Shown in pieces: positions 12,261 to 23,216 of a stretch of DNA of 64,000 nt. The stretch is from Tolypeutes matacus (Eukaryota > Chordata > Mammalia > Cingulata > Chlamyphoridae). Both the position numbers and the translations under genes were made by a program. The DNA lies in NCBI GenBank assembly GCA_026826555.1, contig JAKSZT010054565.1, forward strand, positions 9,568,608-9,632,607. Direction: 5' to 3'. The notes beneath the pieces are model-generated. The model made no database searches and had not been told where the DNA came from. It saw only the letters and a list, made by a program, of their open reading frames with translations. Within the stretch, counting starts at the first letter, position 1. Every line of letters starts with the position of its first letter.

Positions 12261-12521
12261 TTTTTTTTACTTTTTTAAAAAAAAGATACTTAGATTACAT
12301 AACTGTTAACACAAAAAATATAGGGATTCCCATATGCCCCACCTCCCACACCTCCCACAACCTCCCACATAAACATCCTTCATTAGTGTAGCATATCACC
12401 TGCAATGGACATACACATTCTGGGGCTTTGCCATTAAGCATGGGTCATAGTTCACATTGTAGACCACACTCTCTCCCACACAGTTCTGCATGGTATATGC
12501 TGATGTAAAATGGCCTATATC
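12261..12521 (-). mobile_element. 5'-truncated L1 3'-end insertion with 14-bp target duplication
   Basis: TTCTATGGCTTTTT occurs at 12247-12260 and again at 12522-12535. Between them lies a poly-T run, ACTTTTTTAAAAAAAAGATA, and a stretch with repeated CCTCCCACA that recurs at 43980-44150. Orientation is minus (the antisense A-tail comes first). It is a recent, short retroposed copy inside the 5' UTR of the older L1. Confidence 0.88.
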
Positions 12522-13045
12522 TTCTATGGCTTTTTGAAGCTGTGTTTTCAGTACTTGCCTGGTTAATGCAGCCCTTTGTTTTCCATAGTTTTGAGGAAGG
12601 TTACAGTCTTTAAGATTCCTCTGCGACCTTTGCCCCAGGGGAGTTGGAACAATGGCAGCTCTCATAATGATACCCCAGTGATCTGAAGTAGCTGATCATA
12701 GGTAGAGATCTGGGATCAGACCACATATCCCTGGAGTTTGGAGGACCAGTTCTTTATGTCCCACCCTGGCATCCGCAATTATGCCAGGAGCCGGAGCTAC
12801 AGTCCCCATTGCTCCCAGCCATGACTCTGGGGGGATGGGTTGGTAGCCACTGCAGGGAGGGTGAAACTCACTGTCTTTATTGTAATTTACCAGCCTCTTC
12901 TGCCCACTCCTCCCTGGATGCTGCATAGTGTTCTAGACTCCAGAGTTTCAAAGAGTTTGATTCAGATAGTTCCTGCCAGTCCAATAGCTGTTTTGGTGGA
13001 GGGACTGGTTCCTGAAACGTCCTATTCTGCCATCTTCCCACAATT

Positions 13046-13539
13046 GTGTGTTTTGATATTTGTATAGGTAGGAGGAAACTCAAGCCAAGCCCCTCACCCC
13101 ACCTCACAAAAAGCAAACAAGCCTGCATTTTAAAGCCATGTATATGATCATATGTGTATTGTATCAATCAGGGTAGGTTAGGTTAGGTTATTCTTCAGTA
13201 GTAAACAAACTAACATCTCAGTAGATTAATATAATATCTATTTCTTGCTTACAAAAAGTCTGAGGGTCTGGGAGACTCTCCAGGGCAACTGTTTTCAGTG
13301 GGTTAGCTTAGCCTTTGTGGAGTGAATTGCTATATGGTGCATCATGGGAACACAGGTTCGGGCATAACAGAGACTCCCAGCAACTGACCACTTTATTACA
13401 TACACAGTAGAAAGGCTCCAAATGAGTGGAGGAAAAGATCCTACCATGGCCAGTCCCTCTGGGAAGGCCAACTGCTCAGCATCTATGCACACCTTGCTTT
13501 GTGTTGGAGATGAGGGACACCTGCACAGCCTGAGTGCTG

Positions 13540-13541
<2 letters not shown>
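13046..13541. other. Unassigned sequence, possibly an old LTR (antisense)
   Basis: No gene is visible. From about 13170 the text (AACAAACTAACATCTCAGTAG, then ATTTCTTGCTTAC) resembles the antisense 3' end of an old MaLR/ERVL-type LTR, but no end can be fixed. TAGGTTAGGTTAGG at 13176-13192 is three pentamers only. Confidence 0.4.

Positions 13542-13567
<26 letters not shown>
13542..13567. repeat. Poly-T run
   Basis: About 26 consecutive T residues abut the inverted-repeat block that follows. It is probably the antisense A-tail of a retroposed copy. Confidence 0.9.
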
Positions 13568-13568
<1 letters not shown>

Positions 13569-13571
<3 letters not shown>

Positions 13572-13826
13572 ATATACTCCAGGAGGAGGGGACTCTGCCA
13601 ATAAGCAACCTTGGTGCCCTGGCAGGCAGCTGGGGCTGGTTAAGGTTTAACATCTCCTCTGGCTGCCTGTGGTCTATCACAAAATAGAAACATACCAAAC
13701 ACCTGCACATAAACTAACAAAGACTACAAGCAGATGAGGGAGACATTAAATCATAACCAGCCCCACCTGCTTGCCAGAGCGCAAAGCTTGTTCATTGGCA
13801 GAGCCACTTCCTCCTGGAGTATATAA
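13569..13826. repeat. Imperfect palindrome made of two inverted LTR-like arms
   Basis: The left arm (13569-13680) carries ATATACTCCAGGAGGAG, CTCTGCCAAT, CTGGCAGGCAG and TGGGGCTGGTTA in that order. The right arm (13718-13826) carries the same blocks in reverse complement: TAACCAGCCCCA, CTTGCCAG, ATTGGCAGAG and TCCTCCTGGAGTATAT. A spacer of about 40 bases separates them. The spacer and inner part (about 13655-13725) recur in direct orientation at about 13990-14070. The right arm runs into TATATAAAAGCC, so it looks like an LTR U3 with its promoter, and the left arm is an inverted copy of it. Confidence 0.75.
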
Positions 13827-13830
13827 AAGC
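13818..13830 (+). promoter_or_regulatory. TATA box of an LTR-like promoter
   Basis: GAGTATATAAAAGCCC fits a core TATA box. The downstream CAGCATTCAGGCAGTGC and GTCTCTCATCTCTG resemble the R region of a retroviral LTR. No open frame follows, so any transcript would be non-coding. Activity cannot be judged from sequence. Confidence 0.5.
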
Positions 13831-14344
13831 CCAGCATTCAGGCAGTGCTGGTTGTCTCTCATCTCTGATGTGAAGTGAGATGTGTATATAGCTGCCATCT
13901 ACCAACCCTGAATGGAAAGGTTGGTTTTGGACCAAGAAGTTCCCAGACTCAGCCCAGCACTACTCCCCCTTTAAGAGGAAACTTCTGGTGTACTAATGTC
14001 TCCCCCATCTGCTTGTAGTCTTTCTCAAAATAGACACATATTGAACACCTCCACACAAACAAACACAAATAGAAACACACAAAATACCTACATGCAAGCA
14101 AACAAGATGAAAACCTAACAAACACCTGTACACAAACAAGCAAGGGGGAAAAGCAGGGGTTTAGGTGAGGACTGGGAAATGGCTGCTGAGGGTATCTGTC
14201 AATTCCTCAGCAGCCTTCTAGGCCATTTAGGCCTTATGGAATCTTTGTGTCAATATGTATTTTCATGATTGCTGCATCAGGGGAAGAGAGAACATGGAGA
14301 ATTGTGCACCAGCAAAGGTTTCCTCCTGGAATTGATGCAGGCCA
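13831..14344. other. LTR-like downstream part and unassigned sequence
   Basis: 13831-13990 continues the LTR-like unit and includes CTTCTGGTGTACTAATGTC. 13990-14160 repeats, in direct orientation, the CATCTGCTTGTAGTC / CAAAATAGA / AACACCT blocks of 13660-13730 and is rich in CACACAAACAAAC. 14160-14344 shows nothing I recognise. Confidence 0.45.
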
Positions 14345-14848
14345 TTTTTGCTCTTTTTTTTTTTTTTTTTTTTTTAAACCATATCAAGGCACATAGCTAT
14401 ACATAATTTCAAGGAATTAAGGAAATCTATTCCTCCCTGTGCTACTGGAAGGGAATGAGGGATATTAATTAGCAGCAATAATGGCTACTATATATAAATT
14501 TATGAATTATTTACATGTTTATTTATATAAAGAAGTTAAGCTTTAAAACGACTGAAATATTTATATTTTAAGAACAAGCAACTTACAAAAAAGAAGAAAT
14601 GGCCAATAAAAGTGAAATCATAGCTTTCACTGATTACAGTGAAATCAGTGACTGACTGATTACAAAGGTTGCTAAGGCCCGATGACATTGAGAGTATGAG
14701 AAAGAGAAACTCTTATCTATTCCTGATGTGAGAATAAATGTGTATACATCAGGCTGAAGATATCAAGATGTAATTTTTGAATTATCTTTTGGCTCAGTAA
14801 TATGACTTCCAAGAATTCATTCTTGAAAACAGATAGCTATATACAGAA

Positions 14849-14880
<32 letters not shown>

Positions 14881-15050
14881 GCTCACTGCAGCATTATCTA
14901 TAATAATAAAAGGAAAACAGTCTAAAAGTACATTTATTAGGAATGAGTTAATTAATATGGTACATTATATAATAGTATACTAGGGGAGTCACTAAAAGAG
15001 ATTGGTAGATTTAATTTGTTTTAACATTAAAAAAAATATTCTAAGCACAT
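14345..15050 (+). mobile_element. Old L1M-like LINE 3' region, with poly-A expansion
   Basis: After a poly-T run (about 14351-14375) and unassigned sequence, the text from about 14530 resembles old L1 3' sense sequence. ACTTCCAAGAATTCATTCTT and CACTGCAGCATTATCTATAA correspond to the ORF2 tail. A 26-base A run at about 14857-14880 lies inside it. The element resumes after the LTR at 15051-15595. Confidence 0.55.
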
Positions 15051-15595
15051 GTTCTAGATATCTAGGCTATGTAACAAACAACTCCAGAACTGAGGATCTT
15101 AAAACAACTATCTTATTCTACTCCTTATTTTGTGAATCAGGAATCATGAAGTGCTTACCTAGGTGGTTTGTCTCTGTCCACATGCAGTCAGCTGAGACAG
15201 CTGGGGCTGGAGGATCCACTTTAATTTCAGCTTTTTCACTTGCTTGTCTGGTGCACCTTGGCTTCTCTCTCTTTCAGTGTGGAAGCTCGTGTTCCAAGAC
15301 TTCTTGGGCTTCCTCACAGCATGGTGGGCTCAGAGTTGTCCTGCTTCTTACATGATGATTGGCTTCTTAGAAGCAGGAAGTGGAAGTTTCCAGGCCAGTT
15401 AAGGGCTATGCACAGAATTGATACAATATTACATTGGCTGTATTCTATTGATTAAAGCAGTACAGGCCTGCTCAGATTCAAGGGAGTGGAGAAATATTTC
15501 TTTATGGGAGAATAGCAAGGTTATGTTGCTGAAGAGCATGCAAGATAGGGAATATTGTTTTGGCCATTTTTGGAAAGTATAGTCTACCACAGTAT
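15051..15595 (-). mobile_element. Old ERVL-type LTR, antisense, inside the L1M-like element
   Basis: Antisense blocks such as ATGTAACAAACAACTCC, CAGCTGGGGCTGGAGG, CTTCCTCACAGCATGG, ATTCAAGGGAGTGGAG and a TCTACCACA end match the general plan of old ERVL/MaLR-type LTRs common to placental mammals. L1M-like text continues on both sides. The subfamily is not identified. Confidence 0.55.
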
Positions 15596-15790
15596 AATAT
15601 TCAATTTATGTAAATATTCATGTTTCTTTCTATTTAAAAAATCTAGGAATTTTTGTAGAGATAAGTTTCTGTGAGGCATAGCAAATTTAGGCAGAACTCT
15701 ACTTTGTACTTTAGATTTTTCAGTATTTGATTTTTTTACAGTAAACTTTTATAATCAGTAAAATAAAAGATATCCCAATTTAATATGAAA
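15596..15790 (+). mobile_element. L1M-like 3' UTR, continuation
   Basis: ATGTAAATATTCATGTTTC and AGTAAACTTTTATAATCAGT resemble the tail of an old L1 and directly follow the nested LTR. It ends in AAAATAAAAGATATCC. Confidence 0.45.
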
Positions 15791-16655
15791 ATTCAGTTGA
15801 TTGTTTAAAATTATTTTATTGCAGAATTTGCAGTGCCCCAATCACACATTTATATGGATGACATTTTTTCCCCATCAAAAATGTCAGGAGGAACTTCTAT
15901 ATAAGTTTCCATATTTGCAGATGGAGTAGGAGTGATGGCTTCTTAGCAAAATTTAATTTAAATAATGGATTTAAATAACAGCCATTATTCAGGATGAGCT
16001 TAATGCACTCCCCACCCAGATGAAAGATTTAGGTGATGAAATAGAACAGATAAAAGCCTTATGGTTGCCTCATGCAAATTATGTCTCATTAAAAACTTTT
16101 TAAAAAATGGAAATGAAGCAGACCAAAACCTTCAAGAAGGAAAGGTTTAGGGTTAAGTGTCCTTTTTAGCAGTCAGAAAAATGATCTCAGCCTTTAGTGA
16201 GCATCTGTCTGGTTCTTATTCTCTATTTTCAGCAGCATCACTCCTGTAGCTGTGAGTTATTAGAAAAACAACAAATGTGTATGTTTGAAGATTTTTCATT
16301 GCCTTCACCCATCTTCTCAAATATACCCAAAAGTCATAATGCTGAAATTACACTGACACAATCATCCCCATGGAAACGGAGCCTGGCATCATAAACATGG
16401 CATTATGACTTCTCAGCAGGAGGAGGCAGATGGAATTTTGGCACTGAATGTGTAAGGTTTATTAAAAAACACAAATGTCTTGAAGAATAACACCAGGGCA
16501 AAAAACTGAAAGGGCATGGATTTGTCCCTGTAATTTGCATGCCTTGCTTTTGTTGTTTTCCAAGGATTGGCTCAACTCTGGCAGGAATTGATTTTTCCTA
16601 TTCTTTTTAATTTCCATAGTTGTGATTGGCATGGTATGTTCTAATTTTAGTCACT
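15791..16655. other. Non-repetitive sequence, no gene seen
   Basis: AT-rich and apparently unique. The longest open stretch (16197-16394, plus) has no recognisable motif and no codon bias that would set it apart. I see no splice-site-bounded exon. Confidence 0.5.
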
Positions 16656-16795
16656 GGCAGAGTCTGCATTTACAGATGGAGAAATCCAGAGAAGGAAACG
16701 GACTTACCTAAGTCATATACATAGCAAGGCAGTGGCCCTGCTGAAGCCAGACCTCTTCTCCTAACTTCTAATCTACACATTTTAGTTTCCCTTTC
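16656..16795 (-). mobile_element. MIR SINE, antisense
   Basis: ATTTACAGATGGAGAAATCC, then GGAAACGGACTTACC, TACATAGCAAGGCAGTGG and CAGACCTCTTCTCC follow the antisense order of the MIR core. It is divergent, as expected for this ancient mammalian SINE. Confidence 0.8.
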
Positions 16796-16995
16796 AGTGT
16801 CTCAGCTTTACCTTGAGAACATAATTTGTGCATCAGTTATGACATTGATATGGCTGTTCTAATAAAATAAAAACTATATAGTGTTTTAAATGAGATAGAA
16901 GGTTTTGTTTTTTTTTTCATCTCTCCACAGTGTTTGGGACCCAGGGGCTATTTCTATATTTTTCTGCTTTCTGTAGTGTGTTGCCCTTATCTACT

Positions 16996-17629
16996 TGTGA
17001 CAGTTTGAGATTATTTATGAATCCCAAAGAGAGAAAGATTATGTTTGTAAACTAATCTATTCTTCTGGGTCTGATACCCTTTGATTATATTGGATTCAGT
17101 TGAGGGGCACTTGATTAAATTACCTGCTAATATTAGGGCTTTGATTCGACCATGTCAGCAAGGCATGACTCAGGTTGAGTCTCACCCCCTTGATGGGCCA
17201 ATATAAATGGACACTCACTCAAGAAGACATATTGGAAAAGAGAGTTCTGTCATTTTTGATCCTGAGGCCCCGGGGAGAGATGAACCATTTGCCTGATAGC
17301 TTGCAGCTGACCTTGGGAAGAGACCAGAACAACTGAGACTGATATACAAAGCCCAGAAAGAAATGAGCCTTATGCCAGGAGAGAGGAAATCCTGACAGAC
17401 AAGCCCTATGCCAGCCTGCAGCTGAGAGAGAGGAAGCCCAGAGGGGAAGGCTGAATCTTTGTAGAGATCAATGACCATCTTGCTTCAACTGACTTTGGTG
17501 AGAAAGCAACCTTGAGTTGGACTCTTTATGGCCTTGTAACTGTAAGCTTTTACCATAAATAAATACCCTTTATAAAAGCCAACAGATTTCTGGTACTTTA
17601 CATCAGCACCCCTTTGGCAGACTAACACA
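16996..17629 (+). mobile_element. Solo LTR, MaLR-like, with near-perfect 5-bp duplication
   Basis: It starts TGTGACAGTTTGAGATT and ends GGCAGACTAACACA. CTACT precedes it and CTGCT follows (4 of 5 match). A weak TATA-like CCAATATAAATGG lies at about 17199, and a CATAAATAAATACC poly-A signal region at about 17553. The LTRs at 41358-43263 and 56143-56649 have the same plan. No internal retroviral sequence is present, so it is a solo LTR left by recombination. The LTR is non-coding; its antisense open stretch is accidental. Confidence 0.85.
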
Positions 17630-17689
17630 CTGCTGATCCAGAATGGCTCATGTAATATTTGCATTCTAGCCAGCGTAAGGGGAGGGCAT

Positions 17690-18375
17690 TCTCCTGCCTT
17701 AAAAAAATGTTTATTGTGGGTAACATATATACAACACAAAATTCCCATTTTAACCACTTTCATGAGTACAATTCAGTCATATTAAATGCACTTACAATAT
17801 GGCGCTACCGTCGTCACCATCTATTACCAAAATGTTCACCACAAACTGTACCTCCCCATCGCCCCCCACTTCAACCTACCCCGTGGTAATCTTTAATCTA
17901 CTTTCTGTCTCTATGAATTTGCATGTTCCAGTTATTTCATATAAATGGAATCATGCAATATCTATCACTTTGTTTGTCTACCTTATTTCATTAAACATGA
18001 TGTCTTCAAGGTTTATCCATGTTTTAGCAGGTATCAGAACTTTATTCCTTTTTCTTAATACTTGAATAATATTCCATTGTGTGTTTATACCACATTTTGT
18101 TTATCTCCTCATCTGTTGATGGACACTTGGGTTGTCTCCAGCTTTTGGCTATTGTGAATAATGGTGCTCCAAATATTACTGTACACATATCTGTTTAAAT
18201 CCTTGATTTCAATTCTTTTGAGTATTCAGCTGAAAGTGGAATCACTGGGTCATAAGGTAATTTTATGTTTAACTTTCTGAGAAAACGGTTTTCCACAGGA
18301 GATGCACCATTTTACATTCCCGCAGTATACAAAGGATCCCTTTTCTACACATCCTCATCAACACTTGTTGTTTTT
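17690..18375 (-). mobile_element. L1 3' end (3' UTR and ORF2 C-terminus), antisense
   Basis: AATGTTTATTGTGGGTAACA, TTTTAACCACTTTCATG, CGCTACCGTCGTCACC and, further on, TTGGCTATTGTGAATAATGG match the antisense L1 3' end seen at 5350-5900 and 53830-54450. It is a 5'-truncated copy. Confidence 0.85.
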
Positions 18376-18760
18376 CTCCCACCTTTTAAGAGTTCAATCT
18401 GAAAGCTGCACAAATAACTTCTGTTCACATCCCATTGATCAGAACTTAGTCATATAGTCATCCTAGTTTCAAGGGAAACAGGGAAATGTAGTTTTTATTC
18501 TGTGTATCCATGCGTTCAGCTAAAAGTGGATAATCTATTCTGTGGGAGAAGGGAAGAACATATACTGGCAACAACTATGTTCTCTTCCATACCTTACATC
18601 CCCTTCCATAGAGTTCTGCTTTCGGTGGACAAATTTCCTCCCAGATAATGCAATGGCTGAAGACTGATTACAGCATTTATTTTCCCAAGGGTATTTTAAA
18701 ACTATAATTACTCTATTAGTTATAGAGATCACTGAATTTATAGAAAGAATGGATACCAGA
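18376..18760 (-). mobile_element. Old LTR-like fragment, antisense
   Basis: CACATCCCATTGATCAGAAC, GGGAAATGTAGTTTTTATTC and a CAGCTAAAAGTGG block resemble the 3' half of an old mammalian LTR (the GGGAAATGTAGTCT type). Ends and subfamily are undefined. Confidence 0.4.
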
Positions 18761-20400
18761 CTGGAATAAAGATTGGAATTAGTTGATCTTTAGAGTACGT
18801 GTTAGGATTGTAACTTCAATTCAGTGGCTGTAAGAACGAATAAATTTATTTCTTTTTCAACTAACAGTCCACGAAGTGTGTGGTCCAATGTTGGTAAAGT
18901 TTTGCTCCATGCAGATATTCAGTGATCCAGGTTCACGACAGCTCTGCTATTTCCAATATGTGGCTTCTTAAGTCCCTATGCTCACTGCTATTCCAGTCAT
19001 CAGGAAGGGAGAGAGAGCAGAAATTCAGGGCTAGGGATGTTTTTCCTAAATAAGCGAAGCAGGGTTTGTTCTGCTCATATTCTACTTGTGAGAGCTTAGT
19101 CACTTGGCAAAAATGGTTCCTAGATGGGCTGCTACGTACCATATTCAACTCTGTTATTATGAAAGATGGGGAGCATGGATATTAGTGGACAGTCAGCGGT
19201 TTTCTGTGCAAGATACATAGCTGGAATGATGGAGCTGCAATCATTTCTTTCATCCAAGTATTTCTTTCCACTAAAAGATTCAAGAAAGAGGAGAGTGGGA
19301 GGGAGGAAGGGAAAGGGAGGGGAGAGAGAAAAAGAGAGAGGTGCAAATCAACCTTTTGTAGCTATTGGGGAGGCAAGAGGAAGAATCATGTAACCTTGTT
19401 GGGTACCTGGATTTACAATCCCACCAAGGCTGTTCACAGTGCAGTATTGGTCAGAAGTTTACCTCAAGGATTCCCTGGTTCCGGAAATAGTCCTTTCTAT
19501 TCCTGTCTTGTAGTAGTATTTCTATTTCCTCTTGACAGTTAGGATCAAACACTCCTACCAACACAGCCATATTTTGCTTATGTTTCCAGTAGCATGAAGA
19601 ACTCAAAATGAGCAGGTGGCACTTTGGACTTTCAGTTCAATGTAAACATTGTTGCAACCATCAAGAGAAATGCTTTTCTTTGAGTTCTAAGACCTCAAAT
19701 GAACAGAATTCAAAGTTACAGAGATGGGAGGAAATTTTCTAAGTCCCAATTCTAGCCAGTGAATCACAATACATTCTAGGTCATCAGGAATTAGTGCTGG
19801 CTCACAATTAGAGTTCAATAATTCCTGAACGGTCTTGGTATTTTCATTTCCTGAGTGATCAGTTACTTTTGTGTCTAGCTCCATTGACTATGGCTGTTAG
19901 GAATATTTCCAGGACACATTTGTATTATTTCAATATTCTTACTCAATGTTATCCAACTCCCCTTTGTTCAAGAAGCTCTAGGTCTAAGAATTAACTCGGG
20001 CCTTGGAATTGAGGGATGGGCTGTAATTTTTCATAAAGACTCAAATTAGACCTGTTTGCCAAACCCATAGCATAATCAATCATATAGAGCAAGTAGGTCC
20101 ATAGAGTTGCTCATCTATTTTGGTTCTAGAAGCCCTAATGGTTAATTGGCTTCCAATAAACATTCTTTCGAGTATTTTTAATTATTACTTGGGCTCTGCT
20201 GCCTATTTCAGAAACTATGCTCAGCTTTTGCAGATGTTTAAGTGTTACCAGTTGTCTTCTTTTATCCCTGGGTAGCAACATCCTAATTGAAAAAGGAAGG
20301 TCTCATTTTAAGAGTGGCCTTTCCCACCTTAATCCCCTCCCTTTCCAAAAATAAATATATTGTTATACCAGAAATACAAAGCTCACAGATCATTTTAAAT
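18761..20400. other. Unassigned sequence, GA-rich stretch at 19265-19345
   Basis: I see no exon or known repeat. A purine-rich stretch (GGGAGGGAGGAAGGG type) lies at about 19285-19345. The open stretches at 18933-19148 and 19687-19884 have no recognisable domains. An old, unrecognised repeat is possible. Confidence 0.45.
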
Positions 20401-21834
20401 TCAAACATGTAATTCACCTGCTCAATAGACTATGAAAGAACACATGATCATTCAAATAAATATATATAAAGCATTTGACAGAATCCAACATCCAGTTATC
20501 ATTAAAAAAAATCTCTCAGCAAATGAGAAATGAAGGGACTTTTCTCAATCTGTTAAAGGGAAATTACAAAAAACATACAGCTAACATCATACTTAATGGT
20601 GAAAGGCTGAATGCTTTCTCTCTAAGATCAGGAACAAAGCAAGGATACTCACTCCACCACTTTGATTGAACATTTTATTAGAGGTCCTAGCCAGCACAAG
20701 AAGGCAAAACAAAGAAATAAAAGACATTGAGATGAAAAGGAAGAGATAAAACTGTCTCATAAAGACTCAAATTAGGCCTTTATGTCTAATTTATTATTAA
20801 AGAATAAAGAATAAACTGTTTAAAGAATAAACTGTCTTTATTGATTGGCAGATGACATAATTATCTATGTAGAAAAACTTAAGGAATCACAAAAAAGCAA
20901 GTAGAACAAATTAGTGAATTTAGCAAAGTTTCAGGATGCAAGGTCAATATTTAAAAATCAATTGTATTTATATTACAACAAATAGTAAAAATTGAAATAA
21001 AATATAATTCCACTTACAACATTAAAATACATGAAAAATTTAGGGACAAAATGGGCAAAGGATGTGCAAGAGCTATGCACTGAAAACTACAAAAACTTGT
21101 GGACAGAAATAAATAAATGGAGTGATATACTTTACTCATGCATTGAAAAACTCAATATTAAGATATCAATTCCCCCTAAATTGGTTTAAAAACTCACTGC
21201 AATTCTAATAAATTATTTTTTTTAGAAATTTACAAGCTGATTTTAAAATTTATGTCAAAATGCAAAAGACTCAAAATAGCTAAAATTATTTTGAAGAAAA
21301 AGAACAAAGTAGAAGGACTTTACTACCTGATTCCAAGACTTATTATAAAGCTATAGGAATCAAGAGAGTGTGGTACTGGCATAAAGGCATATATAGAAGA
21401 CTGGAACAGAACAGAGTGAAGAAATATACCACCACAAATGGCTATTTGATTTTTGACAAATGGTGCTTGAAGAATCAGATATCCTTATGGAAGAAAAAAA
21501 ATCTCTTGACCCTTACCTCACACCATATACAAATATTAACATAAAATGGACTATAGACCTAAAGCAAAACCTACAATTATAAAACTTCTAGAAAAAAGCA
21601 TCAGAGGAAATCTTAGTTATCTTTGGTTTGAGAAGATTTCTTAAATATGACACAAAAGCACTTTAAAATCATAAATTGAACTTCATCAAAATTAAAACCA
21701 TTCGCTCTTCAAATGACACTATTAAGAAAATGAGATAGCAAGCTATAGACAAAATTTTTGCAACAAAAAATATGACATTATCCAGAAAATACAAAGAACT
21801 CTTACAACTCAATGAAAAGACAAATCTAATTTTC
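20400..21834 (+). mobile_element. L1 LINE, ORF2 reverse transcriptase to C-terminal part
   Basis: The sense strand shows the AFDRIQHP-like block, then GTFLNLLKGNYK and LNAFSLRSGTKQG (block B') at 20475-20669. An L-A-D-D catalytic motif lies at about 20845, and the ORF2 C-terminal region runs to about 21830. There are many stops. An insertion of about 60 bases at 20757-20835 interrupts the reverse transcriptase region. A minus-strand L1 abuts the 3' side. Confidence 0.82.
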
Positions 21835-22980
21835 AATAGACTTTATTTTTAGAGCCCTTTTAGGTTTATAGAAATACTGTACAAAAAGTACAGAGAGCTT
21901 ACATATACCCCCTCATCCCTCCCCAGAGTTTTCTCCTATTTTTAACATCCTGCATTAGTGGAGTACACTTGTTACAATTGATGAACCAATATTGATAATT
22001 GTTATTAACTAAAGTCAATAGTTAACATTAAAGTTCACTCTTTGTACACTTCTATGGGTTTTGACAAATGTGTTATGTAATGTATCCACCATTGCAGTAT
22101 CATTACAGTATCATGCAGAATAATTTCACTGCTTAAAAAACTTCCTGTGGTTCACCTATTCATCCCTCTGCCAAACCACTCCCCCAAACCCCTGGAACCA
22201 ATGATCTTTTTATATCTCTTTTATTTTCCCTTTTCCAGAATGTCATATATCTGAAATCATATAGTATGTAGCCTTTTCAGACTGGCTTCTTTCACTTTGC
22301 ATTCTGCATTTAAGGTTACTCCATGTCTTTTTGTGCATTGATAGCTCATTTCTTTTCATTGCTGAATAATATCCCATTGTATGGATGTACCTCAGTTTGT
22401 TTATTCATTCATCTGTTGAAGTATATCTTGGTTGCTTTCAAGTTTCAGCATTTGAATAAGCTGCTATAGACATTCATGCACAGGTTTTTGTGTCGACATA
22501 AGTTTGCAACTCATATAAGCAAATACCAAGCAATGTGATTGCTGGATGTATGATAAGCCTATGTTTAATTTTGTAAGAAACTGCCAGATTGCCTTCCAAA
22601 GTGACTGTACCATTTTGCAATCCTACCAACAATGTATGAGAGTTCTTATTGATCCACATCCTCACCAGCATTTGGTGTTGTCAGTGTTTTAGAATCTAGC
22701 CATTCTAATATGTATGTAGTGATATCTTCCTGTTACTTTAATTTTCAATTCCTTAATGATATATGATGTTGAGCATCTGTCATGTTAAGCATATGGAAAA
22801 TATGCTTATTTGCTATCTGTATATCTTCTTTGATGAGGTACATGTTCAGACCTTTTGCCCATTTTGTAATTGGGTTGTTTGTTTTCTTATTGGTTTTGGT
22901 ATCAGTAGAGACAAACCCAGTTTTAAAAATGAGCAAAAGTGGTTCTTCTGTTTTAGGGAAAATTGAGTAGGTATACATTT
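21835..22980 (-). mobile_element. L1 3' end (3' UTR and ORF2 C-terminus), antisense
   Basis: It starts TTTTCAATAGACTTTATTTT, continues TTTAGGTTTATAGAAATACT and GTTACAATTGATGAACCAAT (3' UTR), then the antisense ORF2 tail (TTGCTGAATAATATCCCATT, CCTACCAACAATGTATGAGA). It truncates near 22980. It is the older copy of the same 3'-UTR group as 57263-57625. Confidence 0.8.
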
Positions 22981-23188
22981 TCTCTATTCCTCTTTCTAAA
23001 TACAACAAATTTCCTGGATATTATATATAAAGCATACACAAGAAGACTCAGGTGGAAGGAAGGCTGCAAACTGGCCGGGGACTTCTGGATCCAACGATAA
23101 TACAATGGTGAGTTCCCTGGGTTTTCTTTATCATATATCTCAGACTTGGAGCAAAAGAAGCCAGAAACCCAGATATACCAGTGGGTGC

Positions 23189-23216
23189 AACCAAAAAAAA
23201 AAAAAAAAAAAAAAAA
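23189..23216. repeat. Poly-A run inside L1 5' UTR
   Basis: A run of about 27 A residues interrupts the 5' UTR of the L1. No target duplication is obvious, so it may be slippage rather than an inserted tail. Confidence 0.7.

Larger units (their letters stand above)
5085..13045 (-). mobile_element. Nearly complete L1 LINE (5' UTR to 3' UTR), interrupted and dead
   Basis: Read on the minus strand, all L1 parts follow in order. The 5' UTR lies at about 13045-11450 and opens with TGGGAAGATGGCAGAATAGG, like the GGCCGAATAGG start of primate L1. Then come ORF1 (about 11420-10415), a long inter-ORF spacer (to about 9700), ORF2 with endonuclease (about 9700-8900) and reverse transcriptase (about 8900-7300), the ORF2 C-terminus, and a 3' UTR to about 5085. 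Nested insertions (DAS SINEs at 5147-5340, 9836-10047 and 10534-10635, an LTR at 6736-7155 and an L1 3' fragment at 12261-12521) postdate it. Frameshifts and stops occur throughout. I see no clear flanking duplication or tail. Confidence 0.85.

Noticed and set aside
13176..13192. Telomere-like TTAGG pentamers
   Set aside because: Only three units, and vertebrate telomeres use TTAGGG.
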